Assembly: GCF_001571145.1 (NCBI RefSeq)
Contig: NZ_BCTF01000012.1
Coordinates: 1-64,000 of the forward strand
Reading direction: 5' to 3'
Length of the DNA stretch: 64,000 bases
Origin: Hydrogenophaga flava NBRC 102514
GTDB taxonomy: Bacteria; Pseudomonadota; Gammaproteobacteria; Burkholderiales; Burkholderiaceae_C
Below, one piece after another: positions 15,124-23,487 of this stretch. Numbering within the stretch: position 1 is the first letter of the stretch; each line of letters starts with the position of its first letter. The notes below the pieces were generated by a model. That model saw only the letters and a list, made by a program, of their open reading frames with translations, was not told the origin of the DNA and searched no databases. The translations under genes were made by a program, and so were the position numbers.

Positions 15124-15847
15124 GTCCAGTCTCCGATGCCCTCGTGTGTTCGATCACCAGGCAGATGGCCACCGCACTCGCGATCGCCACCAGGATGTTC
15201 AGCCGCAGCGGCAACGCCCAGGCAGCCACCGCCGCCGTCGCCGCCACGCCGGCCGAGACCACGCGCAGCCGGGACGTGGCCAGCGAACACAACACACCCA
15301 GCAGCGCCAGGATGCCGGCGAACCCCAGCCCCCAGGACAGCGGCACCATGTTGGCCAGCAGCACGCCGGCCACACTCGCCACCATCCAGGCCAGGTAGTT
15401 GACCGCGCAGTTGCCCATCAGGTAGGCCTGCTGCTGCGCCAGCTCCTCGGCACTGCGGCCAGGGTGCGGGTAGCGCTTGGCGAAAAACACGTAGCTCAGG
15501 TCGCCGGTCACGTAGCCACTGACCAGACGCTGCCAGCGCGGCAGGTGCATCAGGTAGGGTCGCAGGTGCGCGGAAAACACCACAAACCGCAGGTTCACGC
15601 AGAACGCCGCCGCCAGGATCACCCACATCGGCGCACCCGCACCGATCATCGGCACCGCAGCCAGCTGGGCGCTGCCAGCGTAGACGATCAGCGTCATCAG
15701 CAGCGCTTCCAGCGTCGACATGCCCGACTGCACCATGGCCACGCCCGTCATCAGGCCCCAGGCCGCAATGCCCATGGCCACCGAACCCTGGTCGGTGATG
15801 CCCTCGCGGAACTCCGGTCGGCGGCGGTGCTCGGCCAGGAAAAACAT
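15110..15847 (-). CDS. azlC: AzlC-family branched-chain amino acid exporter subunit
   Basis: A 245-residue membrane protein with about six to seven helices. REGITDQGSVAMGIAAWGLMTGVAM, LMTLIVYAGSAQLAA and AFCVNLRFVVFSAHLRPYL are hallmark AzlC stretches (the N-x-R-x-x-x-x-S/G motif near 100). It works with AzlD to export branched-chain amino acids or toxic analogues. The ATG shares one base with the fmt stop codon (TGATG), which implies translational coupling to fmt. Confidence 0.92.
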   Translation of the reverse strand: MFFLAEHRRRPEFREGITDQGSVAMGIAAWGLMTGVAMVQSGMSTLEALLMTLIVYAGSAQLAAVPMIGAGAPMWVILAAAFCVNLRFVVFSAHLRPYLMHLPRWQRLVSGYVTGDLSYVFFAKRYPHPGRSAEELAQQQAYLMGNCAVNYLAWMVASVAGVLLANMVPLSWGLGFAGILALLGVLCSLATSRLRVVSAGVAATAAVAAWALPLRLNILVAIASAVAICLVIEHTRASETGHAGH

Positions 15848-16824
15848 CAGGCGGTCTGCGCGCCGAAGACCTGTCCCGGGGCCAGCGCGAAGCCCTGCAG
15901 GAACTCCCGGGCCGGCAGGCGCTTGCCACCGGCGCGCTGCAGCTCCAGCAGGGTGAGCACGCCGTCGCCGGTAGCCACGCGGATGCCCTGCGCTCCGGCG
16001 GAAAGGATCTGGCCGGGCGCCAGGATGTCGCTTTCGGCGCTGTCCACCGCCACCCGCCACACCTTGACTGCCTCGCCGGCCAGCTCGGTGGCCAGCCCGG
16101 GCGCGGGCGAGAAGGCCCGGGCCCGGCGCTCGATCTCTGCCGCCGGCCGGCGCCAGTCGATCAGCGACTCCGCCTTGTCGATCTTGGCCGCGTAGGTCAC
16201 ACCCTCGGCCGGCTGCGGCATCGGCCGCAGGCCACCGCAGGCGGCCAGTTCCAGCGCCTCGACAATCATCCGGCCCCCGAGGTCGGCCAGACGGTCGTGC
16301 AGGCCGCCGGTGGTGTCGGCGGCGGCGATGGGCAGCGACTCGGCCAGCAGCATGGCACCAGTATCCAGCCCCGCATCCATCTGCATGATGGTCACGCCGG
16401 TCTCGGCATCGCCCGCCTCGATGGCCCGGTGGATCGGCGCCGCACCGCGCCAGCGCGGCAGCAGCGAAGCGTGGATGTTCAGGCAGCCCAGGCGTGGCAG
16501 ATCCAGCACCCACTGCGGCAGGATCAGACCATAGGCAGCCACCACCATCACATCGGGCCGCGCGGCCAGCAGGACCTCGCGCGCTGCGGCGGCATCTTCG
16601 GGAAACTTGCCGTCCAGCCGCAGGCTGCGGGGCTGCGCCACCTCGATGCCATGCGCCAGGGCAAACTGCTTGACCGGCGAGGCCTGCAGCTTCATCCCAC
16701 GGCCAGCGGGCCGGTCGGGCTGCGTCAGCACCAGCGGCACCGCGAAACCGGCCGCATGCAGCCGCTCGAGCGCCACGCGCGCAAATTCCGGCGTGCCGGC
16801 AAACACCACACGCATGGGTGTCAT
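15847..16824 (-). CDS. fmt: methionyl-tRNA formyltransferase
   Basis: A 325-residue enzyme that formylates initiator Met-tRNA using 10-formyltetrahydrofolate. [15 protein letters not shown] start, the active-site region [21 protein letters not shown] (conserved Asn, His and the SLLPRxRG motif at about residues 110-130), [11 protein letters not shown] with the catalytic Asp, and a C-terminal OB-like tRNA-binding domain (about 210-325). An internal ATG three codons in (MRVVFAG) could be the true start. It overlaps def by 4 bases. Confidence 0.97.
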   Translation of the reverse strand: MTPMRVVFAGTPEFARVALERLHAAGFAVPLVLTQPDRPAGRGMKLQASPVKQFALAHGIEVAQPRSLRLDGKFPEDAAAAREVLLAARPDVMVVAAYGLILPQWVLDLPRLGCLNIHASLLPRWRGAAPIHRAIEAGDAETGVTIMQMDAGLDTGAMLLAESLPIAAADTTGGLHDRLADLGGRMIVEALELAACGGLRPMPQPAEGVTYAAKIDKAESLIDWRRPAAEIERRARAFSPAPGLATELAGEAVKVWRVAVDSAESDILAPGQILSAGAQGIRVATGDGVLTLLELQRAGGKRLPAREFLQGFALAPGQVFGAQTA

Positions 16825-17342
16825 GGGCGCTGCGCTTCGCGCTGGGATTTCAGCAGCTTGCTCTTGATCCGGTTGCGCTTGAGCGGCGAGAGGTACTCCA
16901 CAAACACCTTGCCCATGAGGTGGTCCATCTCGTGCTGGATGCAGACCGCCAGCATGCCCTCGGCCTCGATCGTCCGGCTTTTGCCGTGTTCGTCCAGCGC
17001 GCTGACGCGGATGGCCAGTGAACGCTCCACACCGTCGTAGATGCCGGGCACGGAAAGACAGCCCTCCTCGCCCTTGCGGATTTCAGGACTGGCCCACTCG
17101 ATCACCGGGTTGATCAGCACCATCGGCTGGTCGCGCGATTCGCTGACGTCGATCACGATCAGGCGCTCGTGCACGTCCACCTGTGTCGCCGCCAGCCCGA
17201 TGCCATGGGCTTCGTACATGGTGGCCAGCATGCGGTCGGCGAGTGCACGCACCCTGTCGTCCACATCCCCCACCGGTTTGGCCACGGTGTTCAGACGCGG
17301 GTCGGGATACCGCAGGATGGGGAGCAGTTCGGGTGCGTTCAT
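16821..17342 (-). CDS. def: peptide deformylase
   Basis: A 173-residue metalloenzyme that removes the N-formyl group from nascent proteins. All three motifs are present: [11 protein letters not shown] (motif 1, about 48-58), EGCLSVPG (motif 2, with metal-binding Cys, about 93-100) and [10 protein letters not shown] (motif 3, HExxH type, about 138-147). ATG at 17342 begins with [17 protein letters not shown], the usual family start. First gene of def-fmt-azlCD, divergent from the LysM gene. Confidence 0.97.
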   Translation of the reverse strand: MNAPELLPILRYPDPRLNTVAKPVGDVDDRVRALADRMLATMYEAHGIGLAATQVDVHERLIVIDVSESRDQPMVLINPVIEWASPEIRKGEEGCLSVPGIYDGVERSLAIRVSALDEHGKSRTIEAEGMLAVCIQHEMDHLMGKVFVEYLSPLKRNRIKSKLLKSQREAQRP

Positions 17343-17480
17343 TTCTATGCCATGGGCCGGCGGGCCAAATTCGCCGGGAAAGCAGCTCAGCGGCAATTCG
17401 CGCTGGGCCGTCGCTGGGTCAGGAGGTTTGTCGCTATTTTCGCCACTTTTGCATTCCCGGGTGGATGCCAGGACCTATTA

Positions 17481-17512
17481 ATATTGCCTAATCAAGGGCT
17501 TGGGCGCAAAAT
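17481..17512. promoter_or_regulatory. overlapping divergent sigma-70-type promoters between def and the LysM gene
   Basis: Plus strand: TTGCCT (17484-17489), 17 bases, CAAAAT (17507-17512), pointing to the LysM gene. Minus strand: TTGCGC (17509-17504), 17 bases, CAATAT (17486-17481), pointing to def. The stretch is A+T-rich compared with its surroundings. The hexamers are only partial matches, so these are candidates. The remainder of the 227-base gap shows nothing else I can support. Confidence 0.45.
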
Positions 17513-17569
17513 CAAATGCGAATTGTCAAGTCCGACGCGCCAATTTTCGCCAGCCCCAGGGGCCCACAC

Positions 17570-18907
17570 ATGCGATTGAAATACCTTCCGACTGCCCTGC
17601 GCCTGACAGGCCCCGCCTCTGCTTGCCTGGTGGCCGTCGCCACCTTCGCCGGCGCCGCCTCGGCACAAAATCTCCCGGTCACCGCCGAACAGCGCGCCAC
17701 TGCCAACCAGGTGGCCCAAACCGGCGTGCCCCTGTCGGAACTGGCCCCCAGTGCGCCAGACAGCCACACGGTCAAGCGTGGCGACACCCTTTGGGCCATC
17801 TCCAAGATCTTCCTCAAGAGCCCCTGGCGCTGGCCGGAGCTCTGGGGCATGAACATGGAGGAGATCAAGAACCCCCACCGCATCTATCCCGGCCAGGTCC
17901 TGTACCTGGACAAGAGCGGCGGCCGCGCCCGGCTGAGCACCCGCAAGCCTGGCGACGGCAGCGACATGCCCACCGTGCGTGTGTCACCGCGCGTGCGCAG
18001 CGAAAGCCTGTCCGAATCGGCCATCCCGCCGGTGAACATGCAGGCCATCGAGGCCTTCCTGACCGAGCCCCTGATCGTCGATGAGGCCACCTATACGCGC
18101 GCAGCGCGCATCGTGGCCACCCCCGAGAATCGCGTGCTGCTGAGCCTGGGCGACCGCGCCTACGCCCGGGGGCAGTACGGTGACGTCGGCAACCTCACCG
18201 AAGAGGCCCTGACCCTGGGGGCCGGCAAGTCCATCACCTACCGAGTCTTCCGCAACGCCGTGCCTCTGAAGGACCCGGGCACCGGCGAGGTGCTGGCCTA
18301 CGAGGCGCAGTACGTGGGCAAGGCAGAGATCGTGCGCCCGGAAACCCGTCGCGATGTCGAGGAGCCGGCGTCGGCCAAGAAGCCGGAAGGAAAGGACACG
18401 TTCAAACCGCAGTACGAGAACACAACGCACAACTTCGCCCGCGTTCCGGTTGAAGAAAAGGCCCCGCTCAAGCCCGTGGCAACCGGCGAGATCGTCCCCG
18501 CCACGATCGACATCGTCAAGGCCAAAGAGGAAATCCGTGTGGGCGACCGGCTGCTTCCTGAGCCGCCGCGCGAGTTCCCCAACTACGTACCGCGCGCCCC
18601 AGGCAAGCCCACATCGGGCCAGATCGTGTCGGTGTACGGCAATGCGGTGCGCTACGCCGCCCAGAACCAGGTGGTCTCCATCAACCGCGGCCGCACCCAT
18701 GGCGTCGAAGAAGGCCATGTGCTGGCCCTGATCCGCGACTCCAGCACCCGCATCGACAAGACCGACGAAAGCCGCCCCCAGATCCGTCTGCCCGGCGAGC
18801 CCAATGGGCTCATGTTGGTCTTCAAGACCTTCGACAAGGTGTCCTACGCCCTGGTGCTGGACATCGTCGACGGAGTCAAGGTCGGCGACCACTTCTCCAA
18901 CCCCTGA
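17570..18907 (+). CDS. secreted LysM-domain peptidoglycan-binding protein
   Basis: A 445-residue protein with signal peptide about 1-32 (ASA end) and one LysM domain at about 65-113: SHTVKRGDTLWAISKIFL then the Trp-rich WRWPELWGMN and NPHRIYPGQVLYL. The remaining 330 residues lack a recognised catalytic domain; they contain a repeated Val-rich beta pattern (EIVPATIDIVKAKEEI, GQIVSVYGNAVRYAAQNQVV). The same LysM protein-dprA pairing is widespread in betaproteobacteria. It probably binds cell wall in the periplasm. ATG at 17570 begins the signal peptide; an upstream in-frame ATG at 17516 would bury it. dprA begins 9 bases after the stop. Confidence 0.9.
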   Translation: MRLKYLPTALRLTGPASACLVAVATFAGAASAQNLPVTAEQRATANQVAQTGVPLSELAPSAPDSHTVKRGDTLWAISKIFLKSPWRWPELWGMNMEEIKNPHRIYPGQVLYLDKSGGRARLSTRKPGDGSDMPTVRVSPRVRSESLSESAIPPVNMQAIEAFLTEPLIVDEATYTRAARIVATPENRVLLSLGDRAYARGQYGDVGNLTEEALTLGAGKSITYRVFRNAVPLKDPGTGEVLAYEAQYVGKAEIVRPETRRDVEEPASAKKPEGKDTFKPQYENTTHNFARVPVEEKAPLKPVATGEIVPATIDIVKAKEEIRVGDRLLPEPPREFPNYVPRAPGKPTSGQIVSVYGNAVRYAAQNQVVSINRGRTHGVEEGHVLALIRDSSTRIDKTDESRPQIRLPGEPNGLMLVFKTFDKVSYALVLDIVDGVKVGDHFSNP

Positions 18908-18916
18908 CGCCGGTCC

Positions 18917-20011
18917 ATGGAGCGGGACGAATGGGCCGCCTGGCTCAGGCTGCTGCTCACTCCGGGCGTTGGCCGCGACACGGCGCGGCGGCTGCTGGCG
19001 GCATTCGGTCTGCCAGCCGACATCTGGAAGCACAGCCCCAGCGCCTGGGAGACGGTCACCAGCGCCCGCATTGCGCGTGCGCTGCAGTTGGAGCCCGCAG
19101 GACTCACCGAGGCGATCGACCGATTGCAGGCTTGGCTGGATGAGGACAGCGACCGGCATGTCATCACACTGGCCGATCCGCGCTATCCCACCAGCCTGCT
19201 GCAGACGGCCGATCCACCGCTGCTGCTGCATGTGCAAGGTCGGCTTGATGCCTTGAGCCATCCCCAGAAGCTGGCCGTCGTGGGCAGTCGCAACCCCACC
19301 CCTCAGGGGGAAGCCAATGCGCGCCAGTTCGCACGCAGCCTGGCGGAATCGGGACTGTGTGTCGTGTCGGGCCTGGCCCTGGGCGTCGATGGCGCCGCCC
19401 ACACCGGTGCGCTGGAAGGCGGCGGCCTGACGCTCGCCGTGGTCGGCACCGGGCTGGACACGGTCTACCCCCAGCGGCACGCGGCACTGGCCCGTCGCAT
19501 CGGGGCATCCGGCGCGCTCATCAGCGAATACCTGCTGGGCACACCGCCGCTGGGAGCCAATTTCCCGCAGCGCAACCGGATCATCGCCGGGCTGAGCCAG
19601 GGCACCCTTGTGGTCGAAGCCGCAGTGCGGTCCGGATCGCTGATCACCGCCCGATTGGCGGCGGAACAAGGCCGTGAGGTGTTTGCCATTCCCGGCTCGA
19701 TCCATGCGCCGCAGTCGCGGGGCTGCCATGCCCTGATCCGGCAAGGTGCCAAACTGGTCGAATCGGCACAGGACATTCTTGAGGATCTGCACCTGTCAGA
19801 GCCATCTCGGCCGAACCAAGAGCCGGCATTGCCCACGGACGAAGACGGTCTGTTGCGCGCGATGGGCTTCGATCCCATCGGACTGGATGCGCTTCAGGCC
19901 CGAACCGGACTGGACACGGCTACCCTTCAGGCCCGCCTGCTGGAACTGGAACTGGACGGGCAGATCGGACGGCTGCAGGGCGGCCTGTTCCAGCGCACCG
20001 GCCAGGTGTGA
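18917..20011 (+). CDS. dprA: DNA-processing protein A
   Basis: A 364-residue single-strand DNA-binding protein that loads RecA during natural transformation. Rossmann-fold core about 75-290: KLAVVGSRNPTPQG, VVSGLALGVDGAAH, VVGTGLDTVYPQRH, then GSLITARLAAEQGREVFAIPGS and RGCHALIRQGAKLVE. An N-terminal helix-hairpin-helix-like region (WLRLLLTPGVGRDTARRLL) and a C-terminal winged-helix DML1-like domain (about 310-364) are present, as in full-length family members. It shows no truncation. Its presence suggests DNA uptake competence, though no other competence genes lie in the window. Confidence 0.97.
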   Translation: MERDEWAAWLRLLLTPGVGRDTARRLLAAFGLPADIWKHSPSAWETVTSARIARALQLEPAGLTEAIDRLQAWLDEDSDRHVITLADPRYPTSLLQTADPPLLLHVQGRLDALSHPQKLAVVGSRNPTPQGEANARQFARSLAESGLCVVSGLALGVDGAAHTGALEGGGLTLAVVGTGLDTVYPQRHAALARRIGASGALISEYLLGTPPLGANFPQRNRIIAGLSQGTLVVEAAVRSGSLITARLAAEQGREVFAIPGSIHAPQSRGCHALIRQGAKLVESAQDILEDLHLSEPSRPNQEPALPTDEDGLLRAMGFDPIGLDALQARTGLDTATLQARLLELELDGQIGRLQGGLFQRTGQV

Positions 20012-20012
20012 C

Positions 20013-22424
20013 TCAGCCGAGCAGTCGCTCGGGGTTGGCGTCGAGTTTGGCCAATGCGTCGCGGGTCGCACGCACGGTCAGCGCCTCGTCCTCGCTGGGC
20101 ACCAGCAGGCCTGCCTGGAGGTAGGCGGCCACGCGCGTGGCCTGGATCAGGAAGCAGCGGCCCACGCTCGTCACGAACAGGTACAGCTGTCCCCGCTCGC
20201 TGCGCCAGGCAAACTGCACGCTGTTGAGCTTGCCGTTGTGATCGAGACCGAACCAGGAACCGATCTGCAGCTCCTGGGCCCAGGCCCTCATGGCCTCGGT
20301 GGGCTGACTGCCGCCCTGTCGGATCACTTCGATGTTGGCGGCGTCCACCCCTGTGATCATCTCGATGCTCTCGTTGTCCAGGTCGAGGTCGCCGACGCCG
20401 CTGTCGGGCAGGTAGTCCTCCAGATTCGTCAGGCGCTCCGACAACTTGTCCAGGCTTTCCTGCGAGATCGCCTCGGTGCGCGACATGAAGGCATCGGCCA
20501 GGGTGTCGCTCACGGACTTGATGTGCCCATCCTGCGTGCTGGGCGAATACCCCAGCAGGCTCATGCCTTGGCGCAGCCGCTGCAGCAAACCCGGCAACTG
20601 CTGGATGACGCGCGCCCGGTCATTGCGGTTGGGTTTGGCGCTGGCCGCCCAGAGCAGGTCGGATGCCACTCGCTTGAGCGAGGCGGTTTCTTCGTGCTTG
20701 ACGCCGTACTTGACGCTGGCGACGGCCAGAACCTCAACCCAGACCTTGAACAGAAACTCGCGCACCTCTTCGCGCACGGTGATGTCATCCAGCAGCTTGC
20801 GCAGCTCGATGGTGTACTGCACCGACAGCGTCTCCTTCTGCTCGACCTGCTGTGCAACGCTGACAAAGCGGCTGGCGCCGCCCTGCTCGCTGAGGTACGT
20901 GGACAAGAACTTCTGGAACTCGTCCAGCACCAGCTGGAACACTCGGCGACCAGTCTCGGGGTACTGCTCGATGACCTGCACCACCCGCTTGATCTCCGCC
21001 TCCAGCGCCACGGAGCTGACATTGGACTCGAAGCCCAGCACGCAGGACCCCATCCGATCGATGAGTCGGCGAGCCGGGTGCTGCAGTGCACTGAAGAACT
21101 CGGGTTCGGCCAAGGCCACGCGCAACACGGGAATCTGCAAGCGCGCAAACCAGACCCGCACGCTGGGAGGAATCCGCTCCTCTGCCAGGATGCTCTGGAA
21201 CATCAGGGCCACCACCTCGATGGTGGCTTTTTCGGAAGGTGTGGAAGCCGCCTGCTTGAGCTCGACCGTGCGCTGGCGCAGGACAGTTGCCGCCTGGGCC
21301 ACATGCGAGTGGTCCATGGGAGGCATGGCCGACCGGATAGCACCAGAACCGGTGGTGACCACATCCGGGACCGGGATCGGGACCACGTCCATCATGGCCT
21401 GCTGCAGCCGCGGAGATGACGGCAGCAGCTGCGTGGCTTCGAAGTCACCGCCGATCTTGTCGGCCAGCAGGCGCCGCAGACGGCCCACAACACCCTGCGC
21501 CCTCATCCTGGCCCTCGCCAGCGGCGACGAATGGGTCATCATGCGGGTTTCGTCATGAACGCCCATGCCCGAGGGGGCACGACCCGTGGGAGGGGCTCCT
21601 GCAAAGGAACTGCCTCCAGAACCGCCGGTGCCGAGACCTCCGCCGGACTCGCCATGGGAAAACGCCCCAGCACCCACCGAGGCTTGCCCCGACGCCCGCC
21701 CCCAGCCCGTCCCGGCAGCAGGCGTCTCCGGCGCCATCTCACGGGCAGAGGGAGACACGGGTGACCGGCTGCCGGGCGCGCGCCTGACCAGCGCCTGCAG
21801 GTCGATCTCCTTCATCACACCGCTGGACACCAGAAACTCGTTGGCGGCCTTGTAGGCTTCCAGCATCGACTTCGCCAACACCGGCGATATGGCGTCCTGC
21901 ACCAGTGTCCAGGCCTCACGGGTCATCTGCACATCCAGCCACTGGTCCACCAGAATGCGGCACACCACATCCGGCAGCAGCACGTCGCCTCTTGGCAACT
22001 CTTGTCGTTTTTCCAGGTGCTGAATGCGCAGCCGCAACTCGTTGAGTTCGGTGGACACCTGCTCCAGCACGCGCATGGCCAAGCGGGAGGCCAGGATCTG
22101 ATCATCGATCGCCCCCTCGGCCAGCAACTCCAGGCGGCCGGTCAGAGGCGCAGGTCCGGAGTGCTGGGAGGTGGTGCGTGGCAGCAGGGTGCGCTGCAAG
22201 ACCTTGCGACTCTGGTTGAGCCACATGCCCTGGGACTTCTGGAAAGCGGTCCACGCATCGCGGCGCTCCTGCATTTCCCGTACCGGGCCCGCCTGGTCCA
22301 GGATGGCCGTCAACCGGTTTTCGGCCGCCTTGACGAGTTCGGGCAAGGCCCGTCCCACATGAACCACGAAGAGTTCACGCGCCTGCTTGGCCAGAGACGA
22401 AACATGCTGATCGGGGGTTGCCAC
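20013..22424 (-). CDS. DUF1631-family protein
   Basis: An 803-residue soluble protein without signal peptide, ordered by the DUF1631 pattern: helical N-terminus (VGRALPELVKAAENRLTAIL), a low-complexity Gly/Ser/Pro linker at about 225-310, a long helical core (about 340-690) and an acidic C-terminus. The last part (WFGLDHNGKLNSVQFAWRS ... YLFVTSVGRCFLI) looks like a small beta-barrel of PilZ-like shape but lacks a clear RxxxR c-di-GMP motif, so I do not claim ligand binding. GTG at 22424 is the only good start upstream of the conserved region; the next Met is at residue 51. Function is not established. It lies downstream of secF on the same strand, separated by a hairpin, and is convergent with dprA. 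Confidence 0.85.
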   Translation of the reverse strand: MATPDQHVSSLAKQARELFVVHVGRALPELVKAAENRLTAILDQAGPVREMQERRDAWTAFQKSQGMWLNQSRKVLQRTLLPRTTSQHSGPAPLTGRLELLAEGAIDDQILASRLAMRVLEQVSTELNELRLRIQHLEKRQELPRGDVLLPDVVCRILVDQWLDVQMTREAWTLVQDAISPVLAKSMLEAYKAANEFLVSSGVMKEIDLQALVRRAPGSRSPVSPSAREMAPETPAAGTGWGRASGQASVGAGAFSHGESGGGLGTGGSGGSSFAGAPPTGRAPSGMGVHDETRMMTHSSPLARARMRAQGVVGRLRRLLADKIGGDFEATQLLPSSPRLQQAMMDVVPIPVPDVVTTGSGAIRSAMPPMDHSHVAQAATVLRQRTVELKQAASTPSEKATIEVVALMFQSILAEERIPPSVRVWFARLQIPVLRVALAEPEFFSALQHPARRLIDRMGSCVLGFESNVSSVALEAEIKRVVQVIEQYPETGRRVFQLVLDEFQKFLSTYLSEQGGASRFVSVAQQVEQKETLSVQYTIELRKLLDDITVREEVREFLFKVWVEVLAVASVKYGVKHEETASLKRVASDLLWAASAKPNRNDRARVIQQLPGLLQRLRQGMSLLGYSPSTQDGHIKSVSDTLADAFMSRTEAISQESLDKLSERLTNLEDYLPDSGVGDLDLDNESIEMITGVDAANIEVIRQGGSQPTEAMRAWAQELQIGSWFGLDHNGKLNSVQFAWRSERGQLYLFVTSVGRCFLIQATRVAAYLQAGLLVPSEDEALTVRATRDALAKLDANPERLLG

Positions 22425-22471
22425 AGGAAGTCAGTATGACACGAAAGACAACACTCATATTTCTCTTCAAC

Positions 22472-22488
22472 CCGGGCTTTTCGCCCGG
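22472..22488 (-). terminator. hairpin downstream of secF
   Basis: CCGGGC (22472-22477) and GCCCGG (22483-22488) form a perfect 6-bp stem with a 5-base loop, flanked further out by CTCTT/AAGAG complementarity. It lies 28 bases after the secF stop codon and ahead of the DUF1631 start. No long U tract follows, so termination may be weak or the hairpin may only stabilise the 3' end. Confidence 0.4.
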
Positions 22489-22516
22489 ATCAAGAGCACA
22501 GACCGACCCCTGAAGC

Positions 22517-23473
22517 TCAGACCACAGCGCCGCTGTTCGGATCGTCCGGATCGCCCGATGCGGGCTTGGTGGACGTCTTGATCAGGTCTTCGCGCTTGAT
22601 GCCTAGCCACATGGCGATGGCCGCGGCCACGAACACGGAAGAATAGATGCCGAACAGGATGCCGATGGTCAGTGCCATGGCGAAGTAGTGCAGCGTGGGA
22701 CCACCGAACAGCAGCATGGACATCACCATGATCTGCGTCGATCCGTGGGTGATGATGGTCCGGCTGATGGTCGAGGTGATCGCGCGGTCGATGATCTGGA
22801 CCGTGGACATTTTTCGCTGGCGGCGGAATGTTTCACGGATGCGATCAAAAATAACAACAGATTCGTTGACCGAATAGCCCAGCACGGCCAGCACAGCCGC
22901 CAGCACCGCGAGCGAGAACTCCCACTGGAAGAAGGCGAAGAAGCCCAGGATGATGATCACGTCGTGCAGGTTGGCGATGATGGCCGACACCGCGTACTTC
23001 CACTCGAAGCGCACCGCCAGATAGATCATGATGCCCACGATCACCAGGCCCAGCGCCATCAGGCCGTGCTCGACCAGTTCCTGGCCGACCTGAGGACCGA
23101 CAAACTCGGTGCGGCGCAACTGAACGGCGGGGTCCTGCGCTTTCAGGGCGGCCATGACCGCCTCGCTTTGCTGGCCGGAGCTGAGCCCCTCCCGGGCCGG
23201 CAGTCGCAGCAGCACGTCCTGCGAGGTGCCGAAGTTCTGAACCGGCACCTCGGCGTAGCCCAGTCCCTCGATCACTGAACGGACGGACTCCAGATCGGCA
23301 GGCTGCTGGTAGGCCACCTCCATCACGGTGCCACCGGTGAATTCCACCGAAAGGTTCAGGCCGCGCGAGACCAGAAAAAACACCGCCAGCACAAAGGTGA
23401 TGGCCGAGACCGCGTTGAGCACCAGCGCGTGGCGCATGAACGGGATGTCGTTGCGGATGCGAAACAGTTCCAT
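22517..23473 (-). CDS. secF: Sec translocon accessory protein SecF
   Basis: A 318-residue inner-membrane protein that with SecD uses the proton gradient to pull proteins through SecYEG. TM1 about 20-38 (ALVLNAVSAITFVLAVFFL), periplasmic domain about 39-130 with NLSVEFTGGTVMEVAY, then five helices with GYSVNESVVIFDRIRE, ISRTIITHGST and GIYSSVFVAAAIA, all standard SecF motifs. It follows secD by 14 bases. Confidence 0.97.
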   Translation of the reverse strand: MELFRIRNDIPFMRHALVLNAVSAITFVLAVFFLVSRGLNLSVEFTGGTVMEVAYQQPADLESVRSVIEGLGYAEVPVQNFGTSQDVLLRLPAREGLSSGQQSEAVMAALKAQDPAVQLRRTEFVGPQVGQELVEHGLMALGLVIVGIMIYLAVRFEWKYAVSAIIANLHDVIIILGFFAFFQWEFSLAVLAAVLAVLGYSVNESVVIFDRIRETFRRQRKMSTVQIIDRAITSTISRTIITHGSTQIMVMSMLLFGGPTLHYFAMALTIGILFGIYSSVFVAAAIAMWLGIKREDLIKTSTKPASGDPDDPNSGAVV

Positions 23474-23487
23474 CTTCGTATTCCCGG

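Noticed and set aside
20013-22424. c-di-GMP binding by the C-terminal part of the DUF1631 protein
   Set aside because: A PilZ-like outline can be imagined, but the RxxxR and D/NxSxxG residues needed for ligand binding are not seen.
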